The translations under genes and the position numbers were made by a program. A stretch of DNA of 32,879 nucleotides. It comes from Firmicutes bacterium AF25-13AC. Its GTDB lineage: Bacteria; Bacillota; Clostridia; Lachnospirales; Lachnospiraceae. Shown here piece after piece: positions 6,304 to 14,823 of this stretch (position 1 is the first letter of the stretch; the number at the start of each line of letters is the position of its first letter). The notes under the pieces are model-generated. The model had not been told where the DNA came from, did no database searches, and saw nothing but the letters and a program-made list of their open reading frames with translations. Location of the stretch: NCBI GenBank assembly GCA_003478935.1, contig QUFP01000041.1, positions 1 to 32,879 on the forward strand, given 5' to 3'.

Positions 6304-8910
6304 TTATGCCTTCTTAGGTGTATGAACAACTTCTGCCTTCAAACCACCATCACCGACATCAATTTCAATAACATCCTGTGCGTGAACTTCTCCAGAAAGA
6401 ATGATTCTTGCTGCAAGTGTCTCAACATTCTTCTGCAGGTAACGCTTCAGCGGTCTTGCACCATATACTGGATCATAACCATGCTCAACAATATACTGCT
6501 CTGCATCCTTTGTCAGAGAAATCGACAGCTCACGATCTTCAAGACGATTATTGACATCTGCTACCATTAGATGAATGATATTGCCAATATTGTCCTTTGT
6601 TAATGGCTTAAAGAGGATTATCTCATCAAGACGATTCAAAAACTCTGGACGGAAATGACCGCGAAGATCATTCATAACAGCTGACTCTGCCTCTGATCTG
6701 ATATTGCCCTGCTCATCAATGCCATCAAGCAAATATGAGGATCCAATATTAGATGTCATGATCAAAATCGTATTCTTAAAGTCTACGGTACGACCCTGGG
6801 AATCAGTGATTCGACCATCATCAAGTACCTGAAGTAAGATGTTAAATACATCAGGATGAGCCTTTTCTACCTCATCAAACAAAACAACACTGTATGGTTT
6901 ACGACGTACTGCCTCTGTCAGCTGACCGCCTTCATCGTATCCAACATATCCCGGAGGCGCTCCGATCAGACGAGATACAGAATGCTTCTCCATGTACTCC
7001 GACATATCAATACGAACCATGTTGTTTTCATCATCGAACAGATTCTGAGCAAGCGCCTTTGCAAGCTCTGTCTTACCAACACCAGTTGGTCCAAGGAAAA
7101 GGAACGAACCAATCGGCTTTGAAGGATCCTTAATTCCTGCCTTAGAACGAAGAATCGCCTCTGTTACTTTCTCAACAGCCTCATCCTGACCAACGACTCT
7201 CTTATGAAGCTCATCAGCCAGATGAAGTGTCTTCTCGCGCTCACCCTCTGTAAGTCTGGCAACAGGAATACCTGTCCATTTTGAAATAATTTTACAGATT
7301 TCATCATCTGTAACAGCCTCATGAACAAGAGAAAGATCCTTTGACTTTACAGATTCTTCCTCTGCTGCCAGCTGTTTTTCAAGCTGTGGCAGCTTGCCAT
7401 ACTGTAACTCAGCTGCCTTGTTAAGATCATACTTCTGCTGTGCCTGAGCAATCTGCTGATGAACTTGCTCTATTTCCTCACGCAGCTTGCTTAAGTGATC
7501 TACTGACTTTTTCTCATTGTCCCACTGCGCCTTCATGCCTGCAAACTCTTCGCGCAGACTTGAAAGCTCCTGCTTGAGTGTCTCAAGACGCTCCTGTGAC
7601 AAGTGATCAGTTTCCTTCTTTAATGCAGCCTCCTCAATTTCAAGCTGCATAATCTTACGACTTAGCTCATCCATTTCAGCCGGCATGGAATCCATCTCGG
7701 TCTTTACAAGCGCACATGCCTCATCGACAAGATCAATTGCCTTATCTGGAAGGAAACGATCTGAGATATAACGATTAGAGAGTGTTGCTGCTGTTACAAG
7801 CGCAGCATCGGTAATCTTTACACCATGATAAACCTCATAACGATCCTTCAGACCTCTCAGGATGGAAATAGTATCTTCTACCGTTGGCTCATCAACTAAA
7901 ACTGGCTGAAAACGACGCTCTAGTGCTGGATCCTTTTCAATATATTTGCGATACTCATCAAGTGTTGTCGCACCAATACAATGAAGCTCACCTCTTGCAA
8001 GCATCGGCTTTAACATGTTGCCGGCATCCATTGCGCCATCAGTTTTACCTGCACCAACAATCAAATGAAGCTCATCGATGAAGAGGATAATCTTACCTTC
8101 GCTCTTTTTAACTTCATCTAGAACAGCTTTCAGACGCTCCTCAAATTCACCACGATACTTTGCACCAGCTACCAGTGCACCCATATCAAGTGAAAAGATC
8201 TTTTTATCCTTCAAACCTTCTGGAACATCACCGCGGACAATACGCTGTGCAAGACCCTCTACAACTGCAGTCTTACCAACACCCGGCTCACCAATTAAAA
8301 CAGGGTTATTCTTTGTTTTACGTGAAAGAATACGTACAACATTTCTAATCTCGCTATCTCGTCCGATTACTGGATCAAGCTTATGATCTCTTGCCTTATC
8401 AACAAGATCACTGCCATACTTGTTCAGTGTATCGTAAGTAGCTTCTGGATTGTCAGATGTCACTCTCTGATTTCCTCTAATAGTAGATAATACCTGAAGA
8501 AAACGTTCTCTGGTAATACCAAACTCGCGAAACAGTTCTTTTACAGCATTATTTGGATAACGAATCAATGCCAGGACAAGATGCTCAACGGAAACATATT
8601 CGTCTCCCATTGCCTTTGCTTCATCCTCTGCGCTTACAAGTACCTTATTCAGTGCATTGCTGACATAAAGCTGTCCGTTTCCACCAGACACCTTAACCTT
8701 TTTTTCAAGTGTCTGAACTGCTCTGTTTTCAAAATATTCAAGCTGAATATCCATCTTGGTGATCAGTTTTGCAAACAAACTATCTTCCTGATGTAACAGC
8801 GCAACGATCAGATGCTCCTGATCAATTTCCTGATTTCCATATTGATACGCAAGCTTTTCACAATCCTGAACTGCCTGCATTGATTTTTGTGTAAATTTAT
8901 TAATATTCAT
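6304..8910 (-). CDS. clpB: ATP-dependent disaggregase ClpB
   Basis: A hexameric AAA+ chaperone that pulls proteins out of aggregates together with DnaK. It has 868 residues, normal for ClpB. The order is: an N-terminal Clp-N double repeat (about 1-145); NBD1 with Walker A 'GEPGVGKT' (207-214) and '[14 protein letters not shown]'; a long coiled-coil M domain (about 400-530, Glu/Gln/Lys-rich); NBD2 with '[14 protein letters not shown]' and '[12 protein letters not shown]'; and the C-terminal D2-small domain ('[14 protein letters not shown]', '[10 protein letters not shown]'). The M domain separates it from ClpA, ClpC and ClpE. AAGGAGGGG precedes the ATG. It appears monocistronic, with its own promoter (9024-9051) and terminator (6209-6241). 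No CIRCE or CtsR site was seen upstream; nested inverted repeats occupy the leader instead. Confidence 0.98.
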   Translation of the reverse strand: MNINKFTQKSMQAVQDCEKLAYQYGNQEIDQEHLIVALLHQEDSLFAKLITKMDIQLEYFENRAVQTLEKKVKVSGGNGQLYVSNALNKVLVSAEDEAKAMGDEYVSVEHLVLALIRYPNNAVKELFREFGITRERFLQVLSTIRGNQRVTSDNPEATYDTLNKYGSDLVDKARDHKLDPVIGRDSEIRNVVRILSRKTKNNPVLIGEPGVGKTAVVEGLAQRIVRGDVPEGLKDKKIFSLDMGALVAGAKYRGEFEERLKAVLDEVKKSEGKIILFIDELHLIVGAGKTDGAMDAGNMLKPMLARGELHCIGATTLDEYRKYIEKDPALERRFQPVLVDEPTVEDTISILRGLKDRYEVYHGVKITDAALVTAATLSNRYISDRFLPDKAIDLVDEACALVKTEMDSMPAEMDELSRKIMQLEIEEAALKKETDHLSQERLETLKQELSSLREEFAGMKAQWDNEKKSVDHLSKLREEIEQVHQQIAQAQQKYDLNKAAELQYGKLPQLEKQLAAEEESVKSKDLSLVHEAVTDDEICKIISKWTGIPVARLTEGEREKTLHLADELHKRVVGQDEAVEKVTEAILRSKAGIKDPSKPIGSFLFLGPTGVGKTELAKALAQNLFDDENNMVRIDMSEYMEKHSVSRLIGAPPGYVGYDEGGQLTEAVRRKPYSVVLFDEVEKAHPDVFNILLQVLDDGRITDSQGRTVDFKNTILIMTSNIGSSYLLDGIDEQGNIRSEAESAVMNDLRGHFRPEFLNRLDEIILFKPLTKDNIGNIIHLMVADVNNRLEDRELSISLTKDAEQYIVEHGYDPVYGARPLKRYLQKNVETLAARIILSGEVHAQDVIEIDVGDGGLKAEVVHTPKKA

Positions 8911-8925
8911 AGCCCCTCCTTATCT

Positions 8926-8989
8926 GCCACTGCACGACATCATTTGGTATATTTTGTCTATGATGTCTTGAGAACAATCGCTTAGTGGC
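8926..8989. promoter_or_regulatory. Nested inverted repeats in the clpB leader
   Basis: The inner arms are GACATCAT (8936-8943) and ATGATGTC (8960-8967); the outer arms are GCCACT (8926-8931) and AGTGGC (8984-8989). All lie between the promoter and the clpB ribosome-binding site (about 8913-8919). They could fold as one hairpin beside the ribosome-binding site or be protein-binding half-sites. Function is unproven. Confidence 0.45.
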
Positions 8990-9023
8990 TGCGAGTTATG
9001 TGTGTTTCATTTGTTCTATAAGA

Positions 9024-9051
9024 AGTATAACATAATTTCAAAATCTGTCAA
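9024..9051 (-). promoter_or_regulatory. clpB promoter
   Basis: Minus strand: consensus TTGACA (9051-9046), a 16-base spacer, TATACT (9029-9024). This gives an untranslated leader of about 105 bases. Confidence 0.7.
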
Positions 9052-9076
9052 GCACTTTTTTTATTTTTTTTGCAAA

Positions 9077-9111
9077 AAAATTCGCCCTATCAAAAAGATA
9101 AGACGAATTTT
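9077..9111 (-). terminator. Terminator of the LCP-family gene
   Basis: As minus-strand RNA the arms AAAAUUCGUCUUAUC and GAUAGGGCGAAUUUU pair along their full length, using three G-U pairs, around a U5 loop, and a T-rich run follows. On the plus strand the same positions are mismatched, so it works in the minus direction. Confidence 0.85.
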
Positions 9112-9119
9112 ACTTTTAT

Positions 9120-10193
9120 TTAATTTCCATAGATTGTTTGATGCAGACGATTGATTGTTGCCTCAAAATCCGGAACAAGCTCCTCACCTAAATTTGAATA
9201 CAGACCATCATATGGTATACGATCCGTCTGAATATCATAATTGATATAGGAAGGTGCGTTAGCAATCAATGTTGTCAATGTTGCCGCATCAATATTGTGA
9301 GTAATAAGCGGAAGCATATTATTTACAACAGCGAGCAAAGTTGTTGCATCCAGAGATCTTGCTTTTTGCATCAGCTGTACAAGAATCTCTCTCTGTCTTG
9401 AAGTACGGCCATAATCAGAATGCTCATTTCCACGGCTTGTGTAACGGATTCTTGCAAATCCAACTGCCTGATTTCCATTCAGATGTGTAATTCCACCACC
9501 TGCAACATAGTAATCAGAAGCATTTAATCCCTGAAGTCTGCACTGTTCATCCAGATACATATTGATATAACCAGCCTCCTGTGTTGAAACTTCCAGATCA
9601 ACACCACCTACAAGATCTATGATATTAGCCATCGAACTAAAGTCAACTGAAGCATAATTATCAATATCAACTCGATAATTACTTTCGATTGTAGAAACAA
9701 GAAGCGGACCTCCGCCAATTGCATAGGCACTGTTTAGCTTTCTTATACCAACATTTGGAATGTTAGCATACAAATCTCGCATAAAGCTTGTCATATAAAT
9801 TGTCTTTGTCTGCGAATTGATGGAAGCTAAGATCATGGAATCGGAATTTCCATACCATCCATTTCTAGTATCAGAACCGATCAGCAGGATATTATAAACA
9901 TCGCCATCAGAAGCAATATCAATATTTTGACCTACATTTACTTCCTTAGCAAAAGCTGCTGCTGCCTCTGCATCCAGCGTCTCCATCTCAGTAAAGCCTT
10001 CCAAATCATCTTCATCTGCTGTTAACAAACCATAATTAATGGTAACTTCACTATCATCTACATAATTCGTTTTTCCAAGATAATGCTTTAATCCAAAATA
10101 AAATACACAAAGTCCCGCAAAAACAATAATCAACAATACAAGCACCACAATTAAAAGCGGTGTCTTGGCCGACTTCTTCTTTCCCTTGGCCAT
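9120..10193 (-). CDS. LytR-CpsA-Psr (LCP) family cell-wall glycopolymer ligase
   Basis: A membrane-anchored LCP enzyme. The family transfers teichoic acid or capsule chains from the lipid carrier to peptidoglycan on the outer face of the membrane. It has a short basic cytoplasmic N-terminus ('MAKGKKKSAKTPLLIV'), one membrane helix (about residues 12-35), and an extracellular LCP domain. That domain contains 'NILLIGSDTRNGW', 'SMILASINSQTKTIYMTSFMRDLY', 'GGVDLEV' and the arginine-rich 'FARIRYTSRGNEHSDYGRTSRQREIL'. The frame is open 18 codons upstream, but the ATG at 10193 has GAGGAG at good spacing and begins the usual basic anchor. It lies next to a cytidylyltransferase fusion and an aminotransferase, consistent with wall-polymer assembly. 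The polymer substrate is not predictable. Confidence 0.9.
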   Translation of the reverse strand: MAKGKKKSAKTPLLIVVLVLLIIVFAGLCVFYFGLKHYLGKTNYVDDSEVTINYGLLTADEDDLEGFTEMETLDAEAAAAFAKEVNVGQNIDIASDGDVYNILLIGSDTRNGWYGNSDSMILASINSQTKTIYMTSFMRDLYANIPNVGIRKLNSAYAIGGGPLLVSTIESNYRVDIDNYASVDFSSMANIIDLVGGVDLEVSTQEAGYINMYLDEQCRLQGLNASDYYVAGGGITHLNGNQAVGFARIRYTSRGNEHSDYGRTSRQREILVQLMQKARSLDATTLLAVVNNMLPLITHNIDAATLTTLIANAPSYINYDIQTDRIPYDGLYSNLGEELVPDFEATINRLHQTIYGN

Positions 10194-10299
10194 ACCGGGT
10201 TCTCCTCTCTGTTTTCCAGACTCTAAAGCCCATCCTATTACAGACAAACTCTTGTCCTAATTTGATTTATGGCTATTGTTTAACCACACAATCTTTAAT

Positions 10300-10308
10300 A
10301 GTATAGCA
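10300..10308 (-). promoter_or_regulatory. Extended -10 promoter of the LCP-family gene
   Basis: Minus strand TGC-TATACT: a TATACT hexamer preceded by a TG dinucleotide, with no convincing -35. It gives a leader of about 100 bases and separates the LCP gene from the upstream fusion gene. Confidence 0.4.
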
Positions 10309-10384
10309 TATTTTAGACAAATTACCAGACTTTTTTTTACAAAATCTTTGCCTGAACTGACCTTTTGACCCTGATATCATTCTA

Positions 10385-11749
10385 TCAAGATATAAAATCA
10401 TGATTAGGGCATTCTTTATCATAAAACTGTTCCATTACACTGCTTATCGATGCCGTAATTTTCTCATCCATACAGCCTGTGTTTACTCCGTTTTGAATAG
10501 CACGCGAAAAAGCAGCTATCTCATAGCGAAGCCCTTCTCCTTCCAACTTATAAAAATAACGTCTGTTCTGTGTAAAGTCCTCATAACGAACTTCAAAATA
10601 ATCTGTTTTCCACCATGGTGACGGTACATAAATATATCCTTTTGTCCCTGTTATGATAAGCTCACCTTCTGACTTTACACCGATTCCTGTTTTAACAGAT
10701 GCTGCTGCATTTGCGTACAAAAAATTTATCTTTGAAAAAAGATCTTGATCATTTTTTGTCTGATATGTCACCATATCACATTTTTTATAATCTGCTCCCA
10801 AAATTGAAAATACAGACAATAATCCAAATGGTCCCCATACTGCCATGCTTCCAAAGCCACCCTTTTGATAGCCTACAGGCGGCGGCGTCATTTGTGTACA
10901 GGTTGCTTCAACTGCCTTGATATTTCCAACCTCTCCACTCTTTGCCATAAGAACAAGACGGTTAAATGCCATAAAATATGCGGTTTTAATAGCTTCTAAG
11001 AAAACACAGCCTTTTTCTTTTGCAAGTCTTGTCAGAAAAAGTGCACCCTCTTTTTCTAGTGCCACTGGTGATTCGCAAAGAACATGTTTTTTTTGCTCTA
11101 ATGCCTTTTGGCTGTACCAAGCCCGTTTATCCGGCGATGTTACCACATAGACTGCATCACTCTCATCAAGCAATTCCTGCAGCGTTTCATAAACTGTAAG
11201 GCTTCCTGCATACTTTTTTTCATGTAATAACAAACCTTCTGACAATTGTTCTTGCTTTATTGGCGGCTGAAAAATCCCCGACAGCTCTACATTTCCTACA
11301 TACCTGGATTCCTGAATAAATTTTTCAACCATCGGCTCATAGCCAATAATACCAAGACGTATACCACTATTTTCCTGACGAAGCTTTGTACTGGAAATAT
11401 TAGCAGTGCGCGGCAGATAAACCACCTCACAATATTCCTTAAGGTAATCAAATTTGCCTTCCCAATCTGAACCAATTGTAAAAACATCAATATGATATCG
11501 ACGAATATCATCTATTTTTTGACCAATGTACTCCTCTGGTATAACCTCATCTGCAAGTCCAGTATCTTTTACTGCCTGAATACGCTCCATTAGAGACTGC
11601 TGAACATTCAGTTTTCCTCTGCTGATATCAAAACTATCTGTTGTCACACCCACAATTAAATAGTCTCCCAGCGCCTTCGCACGTTTGAGCAGGTTTATAT
11701 GGCCATAATGCAGCAGATCAAACGTACCATACGTAATGACTTTTTTCAA
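10385..11749 (-). CDS. Cytidylyltransferase (TagD-like) / Gfo-Idh-MocA oxidoreductase fusion
   Basis: A two-domain protein of about 454 residues. Residues 1-125 form a glycerol-3-phosphate cytidylyltransferase-like domain: 'VITYGTFDLLHYGHINLL' with the nucleotide-binding HxGH (14-17), and 'RTANISSTKLR' near 114-124. The remainder is a Gfo/Idh/MocA-type oxidoreductase: an NAD-binding 'LGIIGYEP' start, then 'KKHVLCESP' and 'FLEAIKTAYF'. An in-frame ATG lies 11 codons upstream, but AAGGAG stands 7 bases before the TTG at 11749. Translation from there gives 'MKKVITYGTFDLLHYGH', the normal TagD start, so TTG is preferred. The first half should make a CDP-activated alditol or similar; the oxidoreductase may act on the same compound. 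It is encoded 51 bases downstream of the repaired aminotransferase. Both domain families are clear; the substrate is unknown. Confidence 0.85.
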   Translation of the reverse strand: MKKVITYGTFDLLHYGHINLLKRAKALGDYLIVGVTTDSFDISRGKLNVQQSLMERIQAVKDTGLADEVIPEEYIGQKIDDIRRYHIDVFTIGSDWEGKFDYLKEYCEVVYLPRTANISSTKLRQENSGIRLGIIGYEPMVEKFIQESRYVGNVELSGIFQPPIKQEQLSEGLLLHEKKYAGSLTVYETLQELLDESDAVYVVTSPDKRAWYSQKALEQKKHVLCESPVALEKEGALFLTRLAKEKGCVFLEAIKTAYFMAFNRLVLMAKSGEVGNIKAVEATCTQMTPPPVGYQKGGFGSMAVWGPFGLLSVFSILGADYKKCDMVTYQTKNDQDLFSKINFLYANAAASVKTGIGVKSEGELIITGTKGYIYVPSPWWKTDYFEVRYEDFTQNRRYFYKLEGEGLRYEIAAFSRAIQNGVNTGCMDEKITASISSVMEQFYDKECPNHDFIS

Positions 11750-11800
11750 ATCGTTCTCCTTGTACTCGTATTTTTCATTCAAACGTCTGCTAAATCTATA

Positions 11801-12861
11801 TTATGCTCTTTCATCGATCTCAAAAAATGCAGTCAGGAAACGTTCCATTGCATCTTTTGAACCAACTGAAATACGCAGATATTTTTTCAGCATTTCATTG
11901 CCATATGATTTTACTAAAATCTTTTTTTCTGTCTCTAATTTCTGCGCAACCTCGGTCGCTGATGTTTTGGCGTCACGAAAATAAAATTTCCACGGCAGTC
12001 TCTTGTCTCGTATCCATGCTTTGTTAGTTCTGCAAGAGTATATGCCTTTCCCTCTTTTTCCGTTTCTATTAGCTGTTCAATCATCTCTGGATGATCTAAA
12101 ATGCGTTCTGCAAACAATAGCGCAATCGCATTTGCATCAAATGTCAGCTTCGCATTTTTCACATAATGAATAATCTGAGGATTGCTGATTACAACGCCAA
12201 GACGACATGCAGCAATCGAAAACAACTTTGAAAATGTACGCAAAAGCACAACATTTTCTTCATTCAGTGCATATTTTAAGAAAGTATTTGGATAAAAATA
12301 ATGATACGCTTCATCAATAATAACGATTGCACCGACTTTCTTTGTTTTTTCGATTACCTTTTCCAATTCATCTTCAGTGTAAACATTGCCGATCGGATTG
12401 TTTGGATTTAATAGCACTACAATTCTAGTATTTTCTGTAATGGCATCTAAAATTTTATCAATCGAAATCGTCATATCCGGCTCATATGCAACTGGAACAT
12501 GATGAAGGCCAAGAATGCTGCAGTTTACCCAATACATTTCAAAGCTTGGTGCAACTGTTACAACATCTTTTCCTTTTTCACCAAATGTCTCTAACAGATA
12601 ACGTATTCCCATATCAGAACCATTTACTGCTACTACATTTTCATATGATGCGCCAATATAGGCTGCATACTTATTCAAGAAGCGATCCGGCTCTGGATAT
12701 ATCGAAAGAAATTCTGGTGTAATCTCTTTTAATACGCTTTCTACAAATTCCTTTGGCAGTCCCTCCGGATTTTCATTCATATCATAGCGCAGATAATCAT
12801 AACGGCCCTGCTGCGGAAAAACGCGATTTGTATTTTTAATATGTTCATCTACATAATACAT
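11801..12861 (-). CDS. HisC-like PLP aminotransferase, one frameshift near the 3' end
   Basis: A fold-type I PLP enzyme of the histidinol-phosphate aminotransferase-like family. Visible are 'PSFEMYW', 'NPNNPIGNVY' (about 152-161), 'IIDEAYHYF' with Asp183, and the PLP-lysine motif 'TFSKLFSIAACRLG' with Lys212. The printed frame stops early after 'GNFIFVTPKHQ'. Adding one A in the CCAAAAC run near 11970 restores 'VTPKTSATEVAQKLETEKK' and a normal end ('LRISVGSKDAMERFL'), 353 residues in all, with the stop at 11801-11803. A lost base in a homopolymer is the simplest explanation. It is followed by the cytidylyltransferase fusion, so it may aminate a surface-polymer precursor rather than serve histidine synthesis; no other his gene is near. 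Confidence 0.85.
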
Positions 12862-12910
12862 AATTTGAAAACCATCCTCTCATAATGTAACAATTTTTTC
12901 TCTTGTTTTT

Positions 12911-12940
12911 ATTGTACTACAGATAATCAAAACATACAAT
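12911..12940. promoter_or_regulatory. Face-to-face divergent promoters sharing the same hexamers
   Basis: The inverted repeat ATTGTA (12911-12916) and TACAAT (12935-12940) encodes two overlapping promoters. On the minus strand TTGTAT (12939-12934), a 17-base spacer and TACAAT (12916-12911) would drive the aminotransferase. On the plus strand TTGTAC (12912-12917), a 17-base spacer and TACAAT (12935-12940) would drive the deacetylase. Polymerase should be able to occupy only one orientation at a time. Confidence 0.5.
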
Positions 12941-13008
12941 AAGAAAAATCATCATGAATCCCACCTTCTTTACATATCAGTTATTAAAAAGGTATCAGGT
13001 GTCCTTCC

Positions 13009-13788
13009 ATGTTCAATTTTCAAAAAGGTGTCTTTCATCCATTTTCTTCCAAAACTCTTTTAATTTCTGCTGCTTTTTTGCTTCTTCTGCTTACCGCTTT
13101 TACACTTCCCGCCGCCGTAATGGTAAGCACTACCCAAGGTTCACGAGAATTGCCAATTTATTGTGTTCAGACTGATCAAAAGAAAATTGCGCTTACATTT
13201 GACGCAGCCTGGGGCAATGAAGATACAGCTGATCTTTTGTCAATTCTGGCACGAAATCAAATTCATGCTACCTTTTTCTTAACAGGAAGCTGGGTAGATG
13301 CCTATCCTGATGATGTCAAGGCAATTGCTGCTGCCGGACACGATATAGGAAATCATTCACAGACACATCCAGAGATGAGCACACTTTCAAAAGAACAGAT
13401 CCGCGATGAGTTAATGCAGGTACACAAAAATGTAAAGGAGCTGACTGGTCAAAATATGTGCTTTTTCAGACCACCTTACGGCGACTACAACAATCTTTTA
13501 ATACAAACAGCAACAGAATGTGGATATCTTAGTATTCAGTGGGATATTGACAGCTTAGATTGGAAAGACTACGGTGTTCAATCTATCATTGATAGAACTG
13601 CGTTAAATCCTGAGCTTTCAAACGGATCTATCATTTTGATGCATAATGGTGCTAAATATACAAAAGATGCACTTGAAACTGTTATTTCAACACTTCAGGC
13701 AAAGGGTTATGAATTTGTAACGCTGTCTGAGCTTGTTTATAAAGATCATTTTCACATGGATGCTTCTGGCAAACAAATTCCTGATTAA
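13009..13788 (+). CDS. Membrane-anchored polysaccharide deacetylase, PdaB-like
   Basis: A carbohydrate esterase 4 / NodB-type deacetylase of 259 residues. An N-terminal hydrophobic segment (about 16-38) acts as anchor or signal and places the domain outside. Motifs: 'IALTFDAAWGNEDT' (Asp65), 'GNHSQTHPEM' with metal ligands His116 and His120, 'FFRPPYGDY' (Arg154), 'WDIDSLDW', and 'ILMHNG' with His212. The usual TFDD is TFDA, so the metal-binding second Asp is replaced; PdaB-type sporulation deacetylases deviate at the same place. The likely substrate is peptidoglycan or another N-acetylated wall glycan. The ribosome-binding site is weak (CAGGTG). It is divergent from the aminotransferase and upstream of the MoxR operon, which has its own promoter. 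Confidence 0.9.
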   Translation: MFNFQKGVFHPFSSKTLLISAAFLLLLLTAFTLPAAVMVSTTQGSRELPIYCVQTDQKKIALTFDAAWGNEDTADLLSILARNQIHATFFLTGSWVDAYPDDVKAIAAAGHDIGNHSQTHPEMSTLSKEQIRDELMQVHKNVKELTGQNMCFFRPPYGDYNNLLIQTATECGYLSIQWDIDSLDWKDYGVQSIIDRTALNPELSNGSIILMHNGAKYTKDALETVISTLQAKGYEFVTLSELVYKDHFHMDASGKQIPD

Positions 13789-13820
13789 TTACATCTTTTT
13801 TCCACTTTTTTCAATAACTA

Positions 13821-13829
13821 TGCTATACT
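13821..13829 (+). promoter_or_regulatory. Extended -10 promoter of the MoxR operon
   Basis: TGC-TATACT, with no strong -35, about 37 bases before the moxR-like ATG, which is preceded by AAAAGGAG. Confidence 0.45.
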
Positions 13830-13866
13830 GAAAACAAAATTTAAATGCTTCAGAAAAGGAGATTTT

Positions 13867-14808
13867 ATGAGTACACTAACGAAATTAAAAGAAAACATTG
13901 AATCCGTGATCGTTGGAAAGGGAAAGGTGATCGATATGGTCATGACTTCCTTAATTGCCGGCGGTCATATTCTATTGGAGGACGTTCCTGGAACGGGCAA
14001 GACAGTTATGGCTAAGTCACTTGCCCGCTCTTTGGATGCCTCCTTTTCCCGTGTACAGTTTACACCAGATTTGCTGCCATCTGATGTAACTGGATTAAAC
14101 TATTACAATCAGAAGCAGGGTGAGTTCGTATTTAAATCAGGCCCTGTTTTCTGCAATATTTTATTAGCAGACGAAATTAACCGCGCTACACCAAGAACAC
14201 AATCTGCTCTTTTAGAGTGCATGGAAGAGCGTCAGGTTACTGTTGATGGAAAGACCAGACCTCTTCCTGCTCCTTTTATTGTTATCGCAACACAAAATCC
14301 TGTCGAGACAACTGGAACATTTCCTCTGCCTGAAGCACAACTTGACCGTTTCTTCATGAAGCTTTCTATGGGTCTTCCATCTAAAGAAGAGGAGCTTTCT
14401 ATCCTGACACGTTTTGAACATGCCCAGCCGCTTGCTGAACTGTCTGCTGTATGCACTACTGAGGAAATTGTTGCAGCACAAAAGGATTATAAAAAAGTTT
14501 TTGTTCATCCGCTTCTTCTTGATTACATGACAGAACTTTCACAGCAAAGCAGACGTCATCCTTATGTAGTTACTGGAGTAAGCCCACGAGGAACACTTGC
14601 ACTTTTGAACGCATCAAAGGCGTATGCCTTTTTACATGAACGAAGCTTTGTCGTTCCAGAAGATATCAAGGCAGTAGCAGTCTTTGTTCTCGCACACCGA
14701 CTTGTCTTAAGCCGCGGCGTTGGCAGCCAGTCAACCGGTACTGAAATTATTGAAAAGCTACTGTCTGATGTTGCCGTTCCTACTGAAAACTGGGGAAAAC
14801 ACGAATAA
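13867..14808 (+). CDS. MoxR-family AAA+ ATPase
   Basis: A cytoplasmic MoxR-type AAA ATPase (AAA_3) of 313 residues. Walker A 'GTGKT' is at residues 42-46 in 'ILLEDVPGTGKTVMAKSLA'. Walker B is 'NILLADEINRATPRTQSALL' (about 97-116). A sensor region 'PFIVIATQNPVETTGTFPLP' and a C-terminal lid ('VSPRGTLALLNASKAYAF') follow. MoxR proteins act as chaperones for neighbouring gene products, often DUF58 or VWA proteins. Here a DUF58 gene starts 15 bases downstream, which supports that reading. The client is not known. Confidence 0.93.
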   Translation: MSTLTKLKENIESVIVGKGKVIDMVMTSLIAGGHILLEDVPGTGKTVMAKSLARSLDASFSRVQFTPDLLPSDVTGLNYYNQKQGEFVFKSGPVFCNILLADEINRATPRTQSALLECMEERQVTVDGKTRPLPAPFIVIATQNPVETTGTFPLPEAQLDRFFMKLSMGLPSKEEELSILTRFEHAQPLAELSAVCTTEEIVAAQKDYKKVFVHPLLLDYMTELSQQSRRHPYVVTGVSPRGTLALLNASKAYAFLHERSFVVPEDIKAVAVFVLAHRLVLSRGVGSQSTGTEIIEKLLSDVAVPTENWGKHE

Positions 14809-14823
14809 GACTGAGGATTTGCC

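Noticed and set aside
8911..9060. CIRCE (HrcA) or CtsR operator upstream of clpB
   Set aside because: No TTAGCACTC-N9-GAGTGCTAA and no GGTCAAA direct repeats; the inverted repeats present are of another sequence.
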